From Salvator merianae (taxonomy: Eukaryota; Chordata; Lepidosauria; Squamata; Teiidae), in the NCBI GenBank assembly GCA_003586115.2, contig QVOM02000073.1, positions 31,323,298 to 31,387,297 of the forward strand: a DNA stretch of 64,000 bases. Direction: 5' to 3'. Within the stretch, counting starts at the first letter, position 1. Each line of letters begins with the position of its first letter. Below, in pieces: positions 12,342 through 24,777 of this stretch. The notes under the pieces were generated by a model. It was not told the DNA's origin, made no database searches, and saw only the letters and a list, made by a program, of their open reading frames with translations. A program made the position numbers and the translations under genes.

Positions 12342-12928
12342 AGGATATACACAAACATAATTTTTGATGTTTGGTTCAAACTAAATCAAACTGCAAAAGC
12401 AATTGATTCGAACCTCAAACTGGTTCAGTGGATCATCAAACTGGTTTATTGTTTTAAAACCCTTTTAAAAGAGCAAAAATACTGCTGAACCAGTTCCCTT
12501 TAGAACCTGTTCAGCTCAAACCTGGATTGTTCATGAGTTTCTATTTGAACACTCATTGGTTCAGTTTAAATTCAAACTTAAACCGAGAACTGGCAGAGGA
12601 TTCAGTGTGAATTTGAATTGTTCAAATGGATTTTCCTTTTGTTTGCTTATAGAAATGTACATGATCTGAAATTTAATGGTTTGGTTCAAAATGAACCAAA
12701 TACCCTTGATTTGGGTTCAATTCAAACCAATTTTTTCAAACAAGGTGGTTCGATTCGCATGCAAAATAAGCAAATGATAGCGATCCTCCTTTGGTTTGTT
12801 ACGGTTCACTTGATTTATTACAACCCTCTTTGTTTAGGTTCGATTCAAATCAGGGTTTTGTGAACAACAGGATGATTTGGTTCTCATGCTGCGAACTGCA
12901 AAACAACTGAACCAGTTCAGCACATCTC
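12342..12928. mobile_element. TA-flanked inverted-repeat element rich in GGTTCAA motifs
   Basis: The right end, read on the minus strand, is GAGATGTGCTGAACTGGTTC. The left end AGGATATACACAAAC is a decayed match. TA lies on both outer sides. The interior is AT-rich and dominated by GGTTCAAA/TTTGAACC words in both orientations. The element at 41493-41850 begins with the same end. TA flanks suggest Tc1/mariner-type mobilisation. There is no coding frame. Confidence 0.6.
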
Positions 12929-13341
12929 TATTTGCTTATCCCCTGCTGCCACCCAATCTAATCTACCTCCTTTTTTCTAACGTTAAAAACTTTTTTCACT
13001 AGCATGTCATAAGATCTGTCAGCTATAGATGGATGTTTTCCCACTCTTTTATATTATTTCCCAATAGTTTGACCTTGGTGTGCATTCAGGGCTTCTTAAC
13101 CTTATACTAGTCCAGAAGTCACAGAAATGCTTTAGACATCTGTACATCTGTATATTTGCTAAAGGGAGTAAGAAGCTGCTTTTAAATTTAGCTACTATAT
13201 CATTTAAGAATTAATTCACTGCCTACACTACCCAAAGCGGCCAAACATTTAGTCTTTCTCTCATGCATGTACACAAAATGTGCCAAATATTAGGATGATT
13301 TGGGAATAGTCTTGTTTCAGACTTTGGTTTGGTCAGGTCAG

Positions 13342-13703
13342 ATGGCCTAGAAAGACTACAGACTTTTAAGTGGTTGCCTCTCTACGACTGCGAGATCCAG
13401 GCAGAAAGCATGTGAGTCCCGAGGAAATTAAACCCAGTTGTTTGAGAGATATACAGAGGCACCATTGCCCTGTTGTGGGTAGAGGTACATCACACTTGCA
13501 CACATTGGCAGCATGCGGACACAGAGCTTGTGGTTCCACCCATGGTGGGGCTAGTAATGGCAGCCTCTGCATATCTATCATGCAGCTGAGTTCACCGCTT
13601 AATTTCCTCGGAGTTCACCTACATTTTACCTGGATCTCACAGTCATTATGAGACCAAACTTGTGGTGGCAACCTCCTGTCAGTCTGTAACCTTTCTGTGC
13701 CAT
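13342..13703. mobile_element. Foldback element, arms about 95 bases
   Basis: Left arm 13342-13434 and right arm 13597-13703 are inverted copies. Outer words are ATGGCCTAGAAAG and AATGGCACAGAAAGG (complement). Inner words are GAGATCCAGGCAGAAAGCAT and GAGATCCAGGTAAAATGT (complement), then CCGAGGAAATTAA on both. About 160 bases of unique centre separate them. Open frames on both strands encode related peptides only because the DNA is palindromic. Confidence 0.75.
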
Positions 13704-14559
13704 TGAAGCTGGCTAAACCAAAGCCCTTTGGGGGCTGCCCAGTCTTCCTAAATATACTTCCTTTGAATGTGAAATAACTCTGCTAAATATCAATGAGGCT
13801 TATTTTAAGTGAGCTTGTAATGAAGCGAATGGCCCTAATTTCATTAGGTACCCCCAGTTTAATTATTATGATTAGGGGAAAAAAAACAATTGGGAGATAT
13901 TGATCACAAATAATCAATAAGGTTGCCTCAAAAGCAGGAATTTCCCAGGCTTGAAAAAAAGGGTCCTCCCAGACAGACAGCAGCATGCTAGGAGTGCCCC
14001 TGCTGCGGCTATGCTCGCAAAAGGAAATTGTACTGTAGGGGAGTTTGGACCTGCTCAGTCCTAGCAGTGGGGAAGTCAGATGCACCACAAAAGCAGGTGG
14101 AAAACTGCACAAAGCTGTTTCTGGGTTTTGAGAATTCTGTGTCTAAAGAGACTATCCACACTCCAAAGAAAAACAGCCACAGAACCACAACCATTATTTT
14201 TACCTACAGTTGTTTTCAATAGAATTGGGAGGAACAGTATGAGAGTGACAGGGCACTAGATGCTGAATCCAGGTGGTTTTTTTTTAACAGTGTATGCGTA
14301 GCAAAAGCAGGAAAGCACCTAGGTTGGCTGGTAGGGGTAAGATGGTGTGGGGAGACTGTGATTGGCTGAGAGAAGCTGGAGGCCTGAGTGACTGGCTATT
14401 CTCACACCCTTAATGGTGAGCTGAGTCTGCAAAGCTGTCATTATTATCTGTGTTGACTAGCAGTCACAATTTTTCCATGCCTTTGAAGTGGAATTTTAAA
14501 AAGGATATGGAATAGAATGGTTGGGTCAGACTGTGCCCTTTCTATACTTGCATGTGGTT

Positions 14560-15060
14560 TTCTGGGCCAGGGTCAGCTACCCTGTCCTGCAAAAAGAAAC
14601 CCAAGGAAACCCATCTCAAGCTGGGACAGATTGCCTCTGGAGCAGGGCAGGGCCATCCTCATTCTTACTTCAACCCGCACTATTGCCCCATAGAAGCCTT
14701 GAAATCAATGGCAAGGCTCTGAAGACCAGGAACAAAAGTTCCCAGCCTTCAGAGTTTTTGGCCTGTGCAGTTTTACAATGGACCCACTTCTAGCACCACT
14801 TCCTGGAGAGCCACTGAAAATGGTCCCCCATAGTATACCAGACCACAGAGGCGTGCCATCCATACATTTTTCTGGTTGAGTCTACTGGCAGCAGGCTAAT
14901 TGTAGACCTCTTTAAAGAGATCTACATGTATGCCTGGCTAGGGACACCAATTTTGGTGTCCTTGCCCAGGCCATGCTTCATCCAATGCAGATGAAATGTG
15001 ATGGGGGCTATGCTATTCTGCACTGGCATGTGGATAGTTGAGGCCTAGAACAGACCATGG
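14560..15060. repeat. Multi-hairpin repeat with GGAACAAAAGTTCC core
   Basis: It carries the palindromic core AGGAACAAAAGTTCC (14729-14743), flanked by complementary gene-free arms. It also has a 24-base near-palindrome at 14903-14926 and the stem GGACACCAA/TTGGTGTCC (14942-14961). The same core occurs in other repeats here (5709, 25780, 30797, 38898, 63835). Ends are approximate. Confidence 0.5.
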
Positions 15061-16204
15061 TCCAGTCTACCACTTACGGAAGAATGTTCTCAATGTCAAC
15101 TTGAAAAGAAGTCATAGGGTTCTCTTCTGGTATGACAAGGCACCCAAAATACTGGATTGGATTTCATAGGCTCATGTCCCAACTCAATTTATTTTGTCCT
15201 TAATATTTTTGTATAATCTCTACAAAAACTGCATGTTGTCATTTTAAAAGGCTTTGATATCTTGTCATTGTAACTATATAGAAGCAAAGAAGCAACTTCA
15301 TATTTTGATCTGGACTGTAATCCTTTCAGATTATATTCATTTTAAGAGAGAAAGGCAAGCATATATATATATTAAAAAGGTCACTGTATTATTTTTTTTT
15401 TCAGACTTGAAAGAAATGTTTTTTCCTAGTTTGAAGTGACTAGGAGGGTTATGCTGAATACATTCAAAGACCACTGGGCAGAGGCCACATAGTTTCTTCC
15501 CGATTAGCAGAAATGTGCTTATTGTCTTTCTTTTTGTGTGGCCCTCGTCTCACTTTTTTATCCATCTACGCATGGCTTTAGGGAAAATGTGACATTTTCA
15601 CAAAGAACATTTTGTAAAAACAATTCATTATAAAAGTGCATTAAATAACAAAATCAATAGAGCAGAAAAATGCAAAGTAATGAACCAGCTGAGTAAGTGA
15701 TGAAGCAGAATCAGACCTCAGATTTTTGTCTGAGTGGTTTTGATTTAATAGTGAAGGCAAAAACTGCCTTTTGATTAAATTTGTTAGCTAAATGTGTTAG
15801 GTAAAGTTCATCCAGCACCTTAAATGACAGAAAGTTAGCTCATCCCTCCTTTTTTATATTATTATACTGTTTTTCTGTAATGAGCTGTGTGGAAGTTCCA
15901 AACATTGTCAGTACGTTAAAGGAAAAAATAATCCATGAAACAACCAGTTCCATTTTCTTCTCAGTGTAATGATGAGAACTGATATTCAGGCAAGTTCATT
16001 AATTTGGTTTTTCGTTTTTAAGCTATTATTTTATTTTAATGAATGGTTTAGTGTTTAAAATTATGTTTTTATCTATTTTTAGTGTTTTACCCATCTTAAG
16101 TCCTGAGAGTGAAGGGTATGTTAAAAATTACATACGATGAATAAAAAATATTTGTTTTTCCCTACAAATGTTGGCTCAAAACTTTAAATCTATGCGTAAC
16201 AGTG
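15061..16204. other. Intron, nothing recognised
   Basis: AT-rich sequence with no gene or nameable repeat. Confidence 0.6.
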
Positions 16205-16224
16205 CTCAATTAAGCTTCTTTCTT

Positions 16225-16275
<51 letters not shown>

Positions 16276-16286
16276 CTCTTTCTTTC
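16205..16286. repeat. (TTTC)n microsatellite
   Basis: Run of TTTC tetranucleotides with a few interruptions. Confidence 0.97.
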
Positions 16287-16319
16287 AATATATCTGTACT
16301 GCATGCCATCATAAAATTA

Positions 16320-17000
16320 AGTGGTTTGTGCTGATGGGGGCCAAGCTTTCTGCAAAGGACCAAGAAGGGGACCTTGAGGTTCTGGTAGTTACCACAGTGA
16401 AGATGTTGACCCAGTGTGCAGCAGCAGTGAAGAAAGCAAATTCAGTGTTAGAGATAATTAGCAAGGGAATAGAAAACAAATCTGCAAGCATCATGTGCCT
16501 GTTTATAAATCTGTGATAAAGTCACATTTGGATTATCGTGTACAATTCTGATCACCACATTTGAAAAAGAATATTGTGGAACTAGAAAAAGTACAGAAAA
16601 GGGCAACCAGAATGATCAGGGGGCTGGCACACCTCTCTTACAAGATTAGGCTGCAATATCTAGGCCTCCTCAGCTTTGAAATATGGCATTTAAGGGTGAC
16701 CTGATTGAAATATATAAAATCTAGCGTGGTGTGGAAAAGTTGGATAGAGAAAAATTATTTTCTCCATCACACAACACTAGATAGGTGGGAGAGTTATGAC
16801 TGACAAGGGGAAATATTTTTTCACCCAGAGGATCATTGGTCTATGAAATTTACTACCAGAAGAGGTGGTGACAGCAACCAACTTGGATTGTTTTATGAAA
16901 AGGTTAGAAAAATTCATGGAGGCCAGGTGTATTAATGGCTAGTAAAATCGATGCCTAGGTAGTGCCTCCATGTTGGAGAGAGAGGCAGAAAACAAAGGCA
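16320..17000 (+). mobile_element. CR1/L2-type LINE fragment, reverse transcriptase C-terminus to 3' end
   Basis: The decayed frames follow the C-terminal part of the CR1 reverse transcriptase encoded at 56602-58341. LTQCAAAVKKANSVLEIISK corresponds to the CDAAAKKANTILGCIKKSIE region, followed by text for HLDY, a KKNIVELEKVQKRATRMI segment and LQYLGLLSFE. Several stops and frameshifts are present. The 3' end runs into an inverted copy of the same tail (next entry). Confidence 0.75.
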
Positions 17001-17034
17001 AAACCTTTACCTGCTCTCAACTCCCTGCAAATGG

Positions 17035-17270
17035 CCTTTAGAGGCATCCTGCCTGTCTCTCTACCCTGGAGGCAGTATCTAGGCATCCATTTTAGTAGCT
17101 ATTGATACACCTGACCTCCATGAATCTGTCTAACCCTTTCTTAAAACTATCCTGCCTAGTTGCTGTCATGAGTAGCCTGAATAACTTCATATTCAGTTGA
17201 GACTGAGGCACATTTACTCACCCATCCAAAGGAAATAAAGTGCATACTTTGTTGCAAACATCTGGTTGTC
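17035..17270 (-). mobile_element. Second CR1/L2-type 3' tail in opposite orientation
   Basis: Read on the minus strand, 17190 to 17040 repeats the tail of the preceding element. Both contain ATTCATGGAGG, CAGGTGTAT, ATGCCTAG and TGCCTCCA in the same order. The two copies lie tail to tail and form arms of roughly 95 bases or more around a short centre near 17020. Confidence 0.7.
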
Positions 17271-17489
17271 ACATTTCTTTTGCTTTAAGCTTTGTTCTCT
17301 TGCTGTGATCCATTTATTGGTAGCATCTCTTTGTACCTCTAAAAAAATTCTGACCACTCAGTGTCACAAATCTCTGGGAACAGGACCATATTCTACTTGC
17401 ACTAAATATATATTCACATTTTCTCTTATGTACAAAAAAATCTAAATAATTAGAAATCATTTGAATCTACTGTTGCAGTTCTTAATAGA

Positions 17490-17775
17490 GGAATAATAAT
17501 AATAATAATAAGAAGAATAAGAATTTGGTTTTTATACCCGCTTTTCTCGGCCGAAGCTGACTCAAAGCGGCTTACAAAGTTATTTTTCGCCCGAAGGCTT
17601 ACATCTATCTTCCGCATCACACAAGTGATGCTCCCTGTTTATCTACTTGCAATTACTTGCTTTCGAACAGCTAGGTTGACTGGAGCTAGAGGCCAGTAGA
17701 GGGCGCTCATCCCCTCTACACGGCAGACAAGGGCCTCAAACTCCGATCCTCCTATTGAAAGATCAGTGCCTCATA
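17490..17775 (-). mobile_element. tRNA-derived SINE (second family), copy 1, head truncated
   Basis: On the minus strand it ends in an AAG/AAT-type tail after a GGGTATAAAAACC-like motif. The body words are close to the full copy at 30868-31229: TTTTATACC, CGCTTTTCTCGG, GACTCAAAGCGGCTTACAA, GCTTTCGAACAGCTAGGTTG and CCAGTAGAGGGCGCTCATCC. The tRNA-like head is cut after the word CCTATTGAAAGATCAGTGCC. Confidence 0.8.
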
Positions 17776-19683
17776 GTCACTGATAACTCATAGTCACTTA
17801 GCTTTTATTTAGCCTCTAGCTCACAGTCATTTTGCATACCATGCTCTCTTTAATTTAGGACCTTTGCATTTGATCAAGAGTGAGTTTGTAGTAGTTATTT
17901 ACTTTGGAAAGAAAGAAAAAAAGCAGTGCCTTCATATGCTGCTCAGGTATGCTGGTGTTTTCCAAAATACATGGACTAATTTGGGACAGGTGGTAGAGAA
18001 GCATTATACGTGTAAGCACAATAAGGAGCAAAACAGACAAGGTACTCTGCCAGAGTTCTGTCACAACCATACATTAAGCAACCGTTCTCAGGAAATCAGC
18101 TCCAATGAGTCGTCTTGTTTATCAACAGTGCGAATTAAACTGTGGCGATCATGCTTGCAGTGGTGGGATGAGACTAGGTGCCTGCAGCTACAGCCACTTC
18201 AACCCATTTTAGCTCCTCTGAGAGCTGTTCCTCTTCGACTCCACCAACTGCTGAGCCGGTCTGCTGTCAGAGATAAAATCAGTATCAGACACAGGAGAGG
18301 CAGAAGAGTCTGCCAACACAATCCAAGCAGAGCAGCATGTTGCCAGTGAGAAATGTCAGCTTTTATTGCTACACTGTTCCATGTTGACCCTCAGCGAGCA
18401 AGTCTTCCAAACAGCAATAAACTATGCTTTTTCCAAGGGTGTTCTCCCAATAAGGATATTTCCAAAAGGCTAATCACTGTGTCTTTAACCTTTTTCTCCT
18501 TCTCTCGACAGATACTTTGAATAATATTTTTTAAGAATGCAAGACAAAGGCCTGATATACTGAAAAAAAATTGCGTGATATTTTATGCTTTGGTACACGC
18601 TAACATGGGTGTTCAATCTCAGCCTACTTTAGATCTATAATTCTATATACAGGATTGATAAATTTATGACTTCACTGTTAGGTTTTAAGCGGCAGGTGGC
18701 AATTCACCTGTTCCTAGGTACAAAGCGATATGGGCTTTTTTTGCATGGAGCTACTGGCCCAGATTAGCAGTCCCTGGGGAATGCTATACCCACATTGGAT
18801 CAGGGCAAGCTGAGTCTACATGGACACAACATTGGAGCAACAAGTAAATGGCACCAGAGCACACTCTAATAGGAGATTGCTTGAAAGTGAATCCCCCATG
18901 TTCTCTGGCGGTAGACTGGCCCGGCCATTTGTGTGCAGATAGCACCTGCAATAACTGCTAGGACAGATAGTGCTATCACCTGAACCCCTGTAATGAATTT
19001 TATGCTGCTAAAATTTCCTCAGAGTTGGAAGCATTTATTTGAGCAGACTACTAGCAAAGATGTGATTGTAATCTTAAAAGCTTGAGATGACCTGACATAC
19101 AGTAGCTTTATGAGATGTTGATTATCCCTTATGTAATTGTTTTTATTTTATTAATTCTTTAGCTAGAATAATGGCAAACACTTTTTGTGTTCCAGGAGCT
19201 AAATCTGGAGAAAGTGGGTATTTAAAAAAACAACAACACCTCATAGTTCTGGTGCCAAATCCGAGGGATGATAAATCCATAGAGACCTGATATTTTCAGC
19301 TCTTACCTAGCATGCATCTTGCTAGATCATAGTAAACCATAACCGTGAACCCTGATAAGATCTGGAATCACATCAGCCCCAGTGACAAAGCATCTAGGTA
19401 TAGAGTGCATTAAACAGCTGTACGGGTTACATATAGGGCAAGAAGACTAGGGTAGACATCCATGCTTTTCAACTTAAATCACAAAAAGATGCTTAATTGC
19501 AGTAGAGAGGATGGTAGAAAGGCATCTCAGGCATGAAAGCTGTTCTCTGTATTATAATGAATGTTTTATGTATGGCTGCTTGGCAGCCAGTTATCACAGA
19601 TTTATATTTTAATGAAAGATCCCTCGTATTCAGGAAACAGGTTCACACTTGTGATATTAAGGCAGCTAATATTGAGAGAGTCA
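17776..19683. other. Intron, mostly unrecognised
   Basis: The first part is ordinary AT-rich intron. The open frame at 17864-18349 (161 codons) shows no family resemblance. The stretch 18690-18970 is richer in GC and hairpin-prone, and may be another old inverted-repeat element, but I cannot define its ends. Confidence 0.5.
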
Positions 19684-20110
19684 GGCTGGCTCCAGACACC
19701 AGCCAAGTAGCATGCTAAAAGGTGATATTCCAAAGAAAAGCCCCTCTGGAATTATTGCTGGTTGGCTAGACACCCCTGTCTGTGAGTATTTTAGTGATGT
19801 GCGCATCCAGATATTGCACCAGTGTGCAATACCCAGAAGTGTGCGATCATGACCACTATGCATGCATTGCCATCTTTTTGGCTGCTGCACATGCAGGGTA
19901 GCCACAGCAAAGATGGCGGCTCCATCCAAAGGTACATAATAGCCCTATTTAAGGAAAACCCACCATAAGAGTCAGGTTTTCTCAAAATAGGCTATTGAAC
20001 ATTTTAGGGAGGATATAGCATAGCTATGGTAGGGTTGCTACAGATATGTGTGGCAATCCCACCATAGCGGTGCCATAGTGGCTCTATATTCCCCCCACCT
20101 GGACAGGGCT
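19684..20110 (+). mobile_element. Multi-hairpin element, copy A
   Basis: It starts GGCTGGCTCCAGA and ends with the complement of AGCCCTGTCCAGG, flanked by TCA and TTA. Hairpins lie in series: ATTCC...GGAAT (about 19727-19760), GTGCGCATCCAGATATTGCAC with its partner (19798-19855), TTTAAGG...AAAATAGG-type arms (19950-19991), and CTATGGTAGGGTTGCTACA (20024-20042) with TGTGGCAATCCCACCATAG (20049-20067). Copies B and C have the same order. It has no reliable coding frame. Confidence 0.75.
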
Positions 20111-22388
20111 TTAAGGTAAGTAGAAAAAGGCCATATGTCTCTTGCATTTATCCAGTGGAACCAACTGTTGGAAAAAACAAAATAAATGCAGTAGAATTCA
20201 TGAATGTTTGTTGCAGTGATGGCCACTAATTCAAATAACTTTAAAGGGCATTGACAAGTTTGTAAAGGTTAAAACAAAATACAAGAACTCTAGGCTGTTC
20301 TGACTGTTCCAACTATGGAAAGTAATGAGGTTCCCATTCTAAGATTCTTGTTCCCTGTGTGAGGAGGGAGACTTGGGGGACCACCAAGTAGTTTGGTTAG
20401 TAGGATACAATGGAATAGTGTCTACCATTCAACCCAAGATAAATTGATTAATCAGGGAATTTTTAATGAATTTTTAAATACTCCTTCAATGGACCAAGCT
20501 GAAGAAAACCTGAAAAAACAGCTAGCCTAACCTGTAGACAGGAATCAAGTATAGGGATACTAGGAACATGTTTATTGAACTTATCAGATATGCACAAGGA
20601 TGAAGAATCACACAATACATAGCATTATCTCATATTTACAAAGACCATATTCTGATCCCTAAGTTTCCATTCCCAATACCCCAACTAAGATATCATTGCC
20701 TTTTTACAGCTATTTGTCTCCTGGGCATTCTCACAATCTTGGGATGCTCCATTTGCTGAGAATAGCAGGGACGATAAATTCTTCTCTGCCTGCCCATGGA
20801 GACAGGGGTCAACTGGAGCTCCAAAGGACCACATGGCTGAAACAGAGTCCCATTTCTTGTATGTGGCTGGTAACAGCGGGCCAGTGGACCCAGTAGGTTT
20901 GGCCAGGCCCAGCAGATAGGTTCAGTGCACAGAGAGGGGCAGAAGTGTAGGATGAACCAGTATATTGCAAATAGACTGGGGTTTGGCTATATGTGAGACA
21001 GGTTTTAAGTGGGGTTTGGTCTGATAGCGAACTTCACACACTCCCAATGTTTGCAGAGTACTGGTACATTGCAAGTCAGAAATTTTTCTGCCCTTATCTG
21101 AGACTAATTTTGAACATTATGTACTACCCATATTCAAAGCACTAAGAAGGTGCTGTGGTGACTCAGACCATTGTGGGCTTCTCTAGAAAGAGGGGTTAAA
21201 AATGGTATTTTTCTGAAGGCCACCTAAGAGGGTGAACAAACTTGGAATCAGTCTCTGTTGGAACCGGCTGCTGGATTAAGTGGCTCATTTAATTTGATTC
21301 TCCTTCTACAAGTAGAAAATTAAGATCTAGTGTCTAGTGGTGGACTCTGCTGGGGGCTTGAACACTAACCTTCAACTACCTGATTTGTCAAGATGCCCTA
21401 TAGACAGCTATATGAGCATATGTATGCCTTAGATTTCAAGACACTTTCTGTTTTTCCTGAGAATTTATAAGTAGCTGGACAGAAGCCAATAGAAGATTCA
21501 TGAGGAAAGCATTGCAAGCTTTTTATCCTGAGTTAATCATTAATGTAACATGAGCAATATGTAATGTTCAATCAAAAGAAGAACATGGAATGGAAACTTT
21601 ATGATTGTATTAATGGATGTGATATTTGATAGGATGGACCCTGGAGCAAGAAGAAAATAGGGGGGTAAGAAAAAGAGAGAGAGAGAGCACTTTTTACAAA
21701 AGCCCTTCTAAAAACAGACAAAGCATTTCACATGTTCATATTATGATTACTTGGAATTTGAAGCCATCAACACATAAAATTAGCCTTACTCAAATAAGGT
21801 AGCTAAATTGGGAACACAGTGGGTGGCCAGATGGCTGAAAAACCTGTTACCTGTAGGTTTATGTGTGCATAAACGGAGCTTACATCTAAGCTGAATTATC
21901 TGGATTGCTCAAAGTGTTTCTCCCTCCCCTACCTATGAAAGCCCCAACTGATCTTCACAGTCAATAATGTTTGGCCAGCAAAACTAGACTCATCATTAGA
22001 GAAAGAAGCAAGGAATACAATGGTTTTAAGTCCACATTGCTCAATATTTCCAATGTAGACAAGAAGTATGTGCGCATGTATATAAAAGTGAGGTATGTTT
22101 GCTGTATGAGTCTGGCCCCCAAAAGTCAAAAAGATATTAAAAAAAATTAAAAAAAAACATCTCTATGTACTATGTACTATGTTCTAGTCTACAGATATTA
22201 CTATTCTCCTTATAATTTATTCCCTATTTGATAGTAAAGGATGCCTGACAGAAGATCAGAGGAAATGAAAGCAAATAATAGAGAACCATTCTGTTTAAAT
22301 AGAAGTATTTATTTTTACATGTTTCTGTTCATATTGCATGAAATGTAAACATGTAATGAAGTGCCTTTCCTTTGCTTTAATCCTATAG
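20111..22388. other. Intron, nothing recognised
   Basis: No gene, RNA or nameable repeat, apart from short purine runs (21675-21690). It ends at the TENM2 acceptor. Confidence 0.55.
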
Positions 22389-22613
<225 letters not shown>

Positions 22614-22689
22614 TAGCTGGTTGTCAGGGGCAAGATTGCGGACAGGATGCAATCCTAGCTACCCTTAATTGAAAATAAGTGGCATGGAC

Positions 22690-23230
22690 TCAGTTCGTGA
22701 TTCTGCACTGGTTCGTATACCAGACGAGCAAGCAGACTAGGAACCTCCTTTCCACATGGTGGTGCCCCACCCAGTCCCTCCCTAAGGGAGCCTCCTAGTA
22801 CACCAGCCAGTGTAGAATCACCTAGTGAAATATAGGACTGGCTCTGCCACTGCGGCGTCCGGAAGCATCTACAGCCACTCCCGGCTGCTACTAGCTGTGG
22901 ATAGCTGAACCGCTGTCCACAGCTTTACCAGGAGCAGCTAGATCTTTCCCAGTCAGCAGCGTTCACACCTTCTTTCGAGTGCAAATGCTGCAAAGGAGTC
23001 ATGTGCTGTGTCCTGATTGTCATGGCAATAGTTGGATGTTGCTGTGGCCACTGTCATGGTGATCAGGCCTCCATTCACACTGCAAGTGCCTGGAGACCCA
23101 GTACAGGGCTGTTTTAGAACTCACTGTGCGAATGACTGCTGCGCCTCTGGGTCTTCACCAGCTTAGCACCCATGATTATAACATTCTAGGCTGGTCAGTG
23201 CGAAAAGGCAGTTCCAGGTACACGTGCACA
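22690..23230. repeat. Hairpin-rich dispersed repeat, unclassified
   Basis: A 15-base arm GTGATTCTGCACTGG (22697-22711) pairs with 22807-22821 at 14 of 15 positions. AGCTGTGGATAGC (22893-22905) pairs with 22912-22924 at 12 of 13. More weak pairs follow. It is richer in GC than the intron around it and resembles the class of element at 8363-9060. Ends are approximate. Confidence 0.5.
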
Positions 23231-24295
23231 CCTTTTTTTTTCCCCCTCTATAAAATCAAATTACAGACAAAGATTCTTATTACAGCTTGGCATTTATGCT
23301 TGCATTTTAGGAAGAAAAAGCTAGAATTACTTTGGATGTTACAACACATGATGATCAGATGTACTGTTAATGTTTTCGGTTTTGCTCTCTTTAAGTTTGT
23401 TAAGATAGCAAACTCTGACCTGGAAGTATAGCAACCACTCATCTTAGCACAGCTTGCTCGTGGCTGCCTCTTTAGGTTTCTTGGCCATTAAAAAAAATCC
23501 TGAAAAAATGTAATGGCTCTCAAAATTCTTGAAATTGTGCAAATACAAAAACTGAGGTCTGCTCTATTTACTTTCTATCATGTCAGTAAGATTTAAAATA
23601 AAAAGGCAAGTGTATTGTTAGGAATCAAACATGTTGCTAGTGAGAGAGGAAGTTTTGACTCTTGATTTTCTCTTATAACTCTTATAATCAGCCAGAATCA
23701 AGGGGCAGCCATGATTTAAGCTACCATAAAAGGATAGTATGTGTACACATGCAAACATTGCAGTTCTGTTCACAACAGCCTCAGAGGTTACTCTATTTTC
23801 CTTCTTGTAGTCTTGTCTGGTAATGTTGCCGGAGAAAGTTAGAGGTAATAGGGGTAATAGTTAGGTAGACGTCCTGATGGTGCAATGATAGTAATTGGCT
23901 TGAAATGTGAAGAAAAGTATAGTATTTTATTCAATTCAGCTGTTCTTCAACACATATCTATTATCAGAACTTTCACCATGAAGTTTAGCTGAAAAGTGTG
24001 AATTCTAACCAACTGGAAGTAATAATAATAATTTAAAAAAAACGAAAAAAGAAACAGCAGAAGCGCAAATGACAGGGATTGCCAACTAACATTCAAAAAT
24101 TTAAAATATATATAAAAATTATTTTATACATCAATTAAAAATGTTTATTTGGTTTTTAATAAGCTAAATAATTAAGTTTAAAAGCATTAAATGTTGCCAT
24201 CTAGTCACATATGTTCAAAAATTCTGACAGTCATTATTAATTTCAGAGATCACTAGGTAAATTCTTTCTTATTTTCTTTCTTTCTTCCTTTCTTT
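23231..24295. other. Intron, nothing recognised
   Basis: AT-rich sequence without recognisable features. Confidence 0.6.
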
Positions 24296-24660
24296 GACTT
24301 TGTCCAGACAGGGCCTAAAACCAGGATTATCTCAGGCTATTTTGGAATTGCCACATGTGTCCATGGCAATCCCAACATAACCTCAGGATGCAGGGTTAAA
24401 ATCTCAGCAATAATAGTATTCCAGGAAAATCAACACCCAACTTAGATTTTCCCAAAATGGCGATATAGCTTGCCTGTCTGGGCACTTGTTCCTGGGATCC
24501 ATTTTGTTGAAAATGGCCACCATGCAAGAGCAGGGCCCAAACAAGACCAAAATGGCTACCACGTAGGGGCCAGCACTTGCACACTTCCAGGTAATTTGCA
24601 CCATTAGAATACCTGAAAGTACACACTACACCATCGCTGGAGCAAGCGCCTAGACTGGTA
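24296..24660 (-). mobile_element. Multi-hairpin element, diverged copy D
   Basis: The beginning (GTCCAGACAGGGCCTAAAAC, then GGCTATTTTGGAATTGCCAC) matches, in inverse, the fragment at 49887-49951. Later words CACACTTCCAGGTAATTTGC and ATACCTGAAAGTACACAC are the second hairpin of copies A to C. The right end is not clear. Confidence 0.55.
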
Positions 24661-24740
24661 AGGGCTCAGGCTTGCCCTATGATTTTACCTCCCATATGGC
24701 AGGGCCAGCGAGAAGCAATTGCAGGATCTGAAAGCTGGCT

Positions 24741-24743
24741 TGT

Positions 24744-24777
<34 letters not shown>
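24741..24777. repeat. (TTGC)n microsatellite
   Basis: About nine TTGC/CTTG units. The Lys-Gln-Ala-Ser repeat peptides in this place are only translations of it. Confidence 0.95.

Noticed and set aside
17864..18349. 161-codon plus frame as a protein gene
   Set aside because: No start context, domain or codon pattern, and no similar frame elsewhere. Length alone is not enough in 64 kb of intron.
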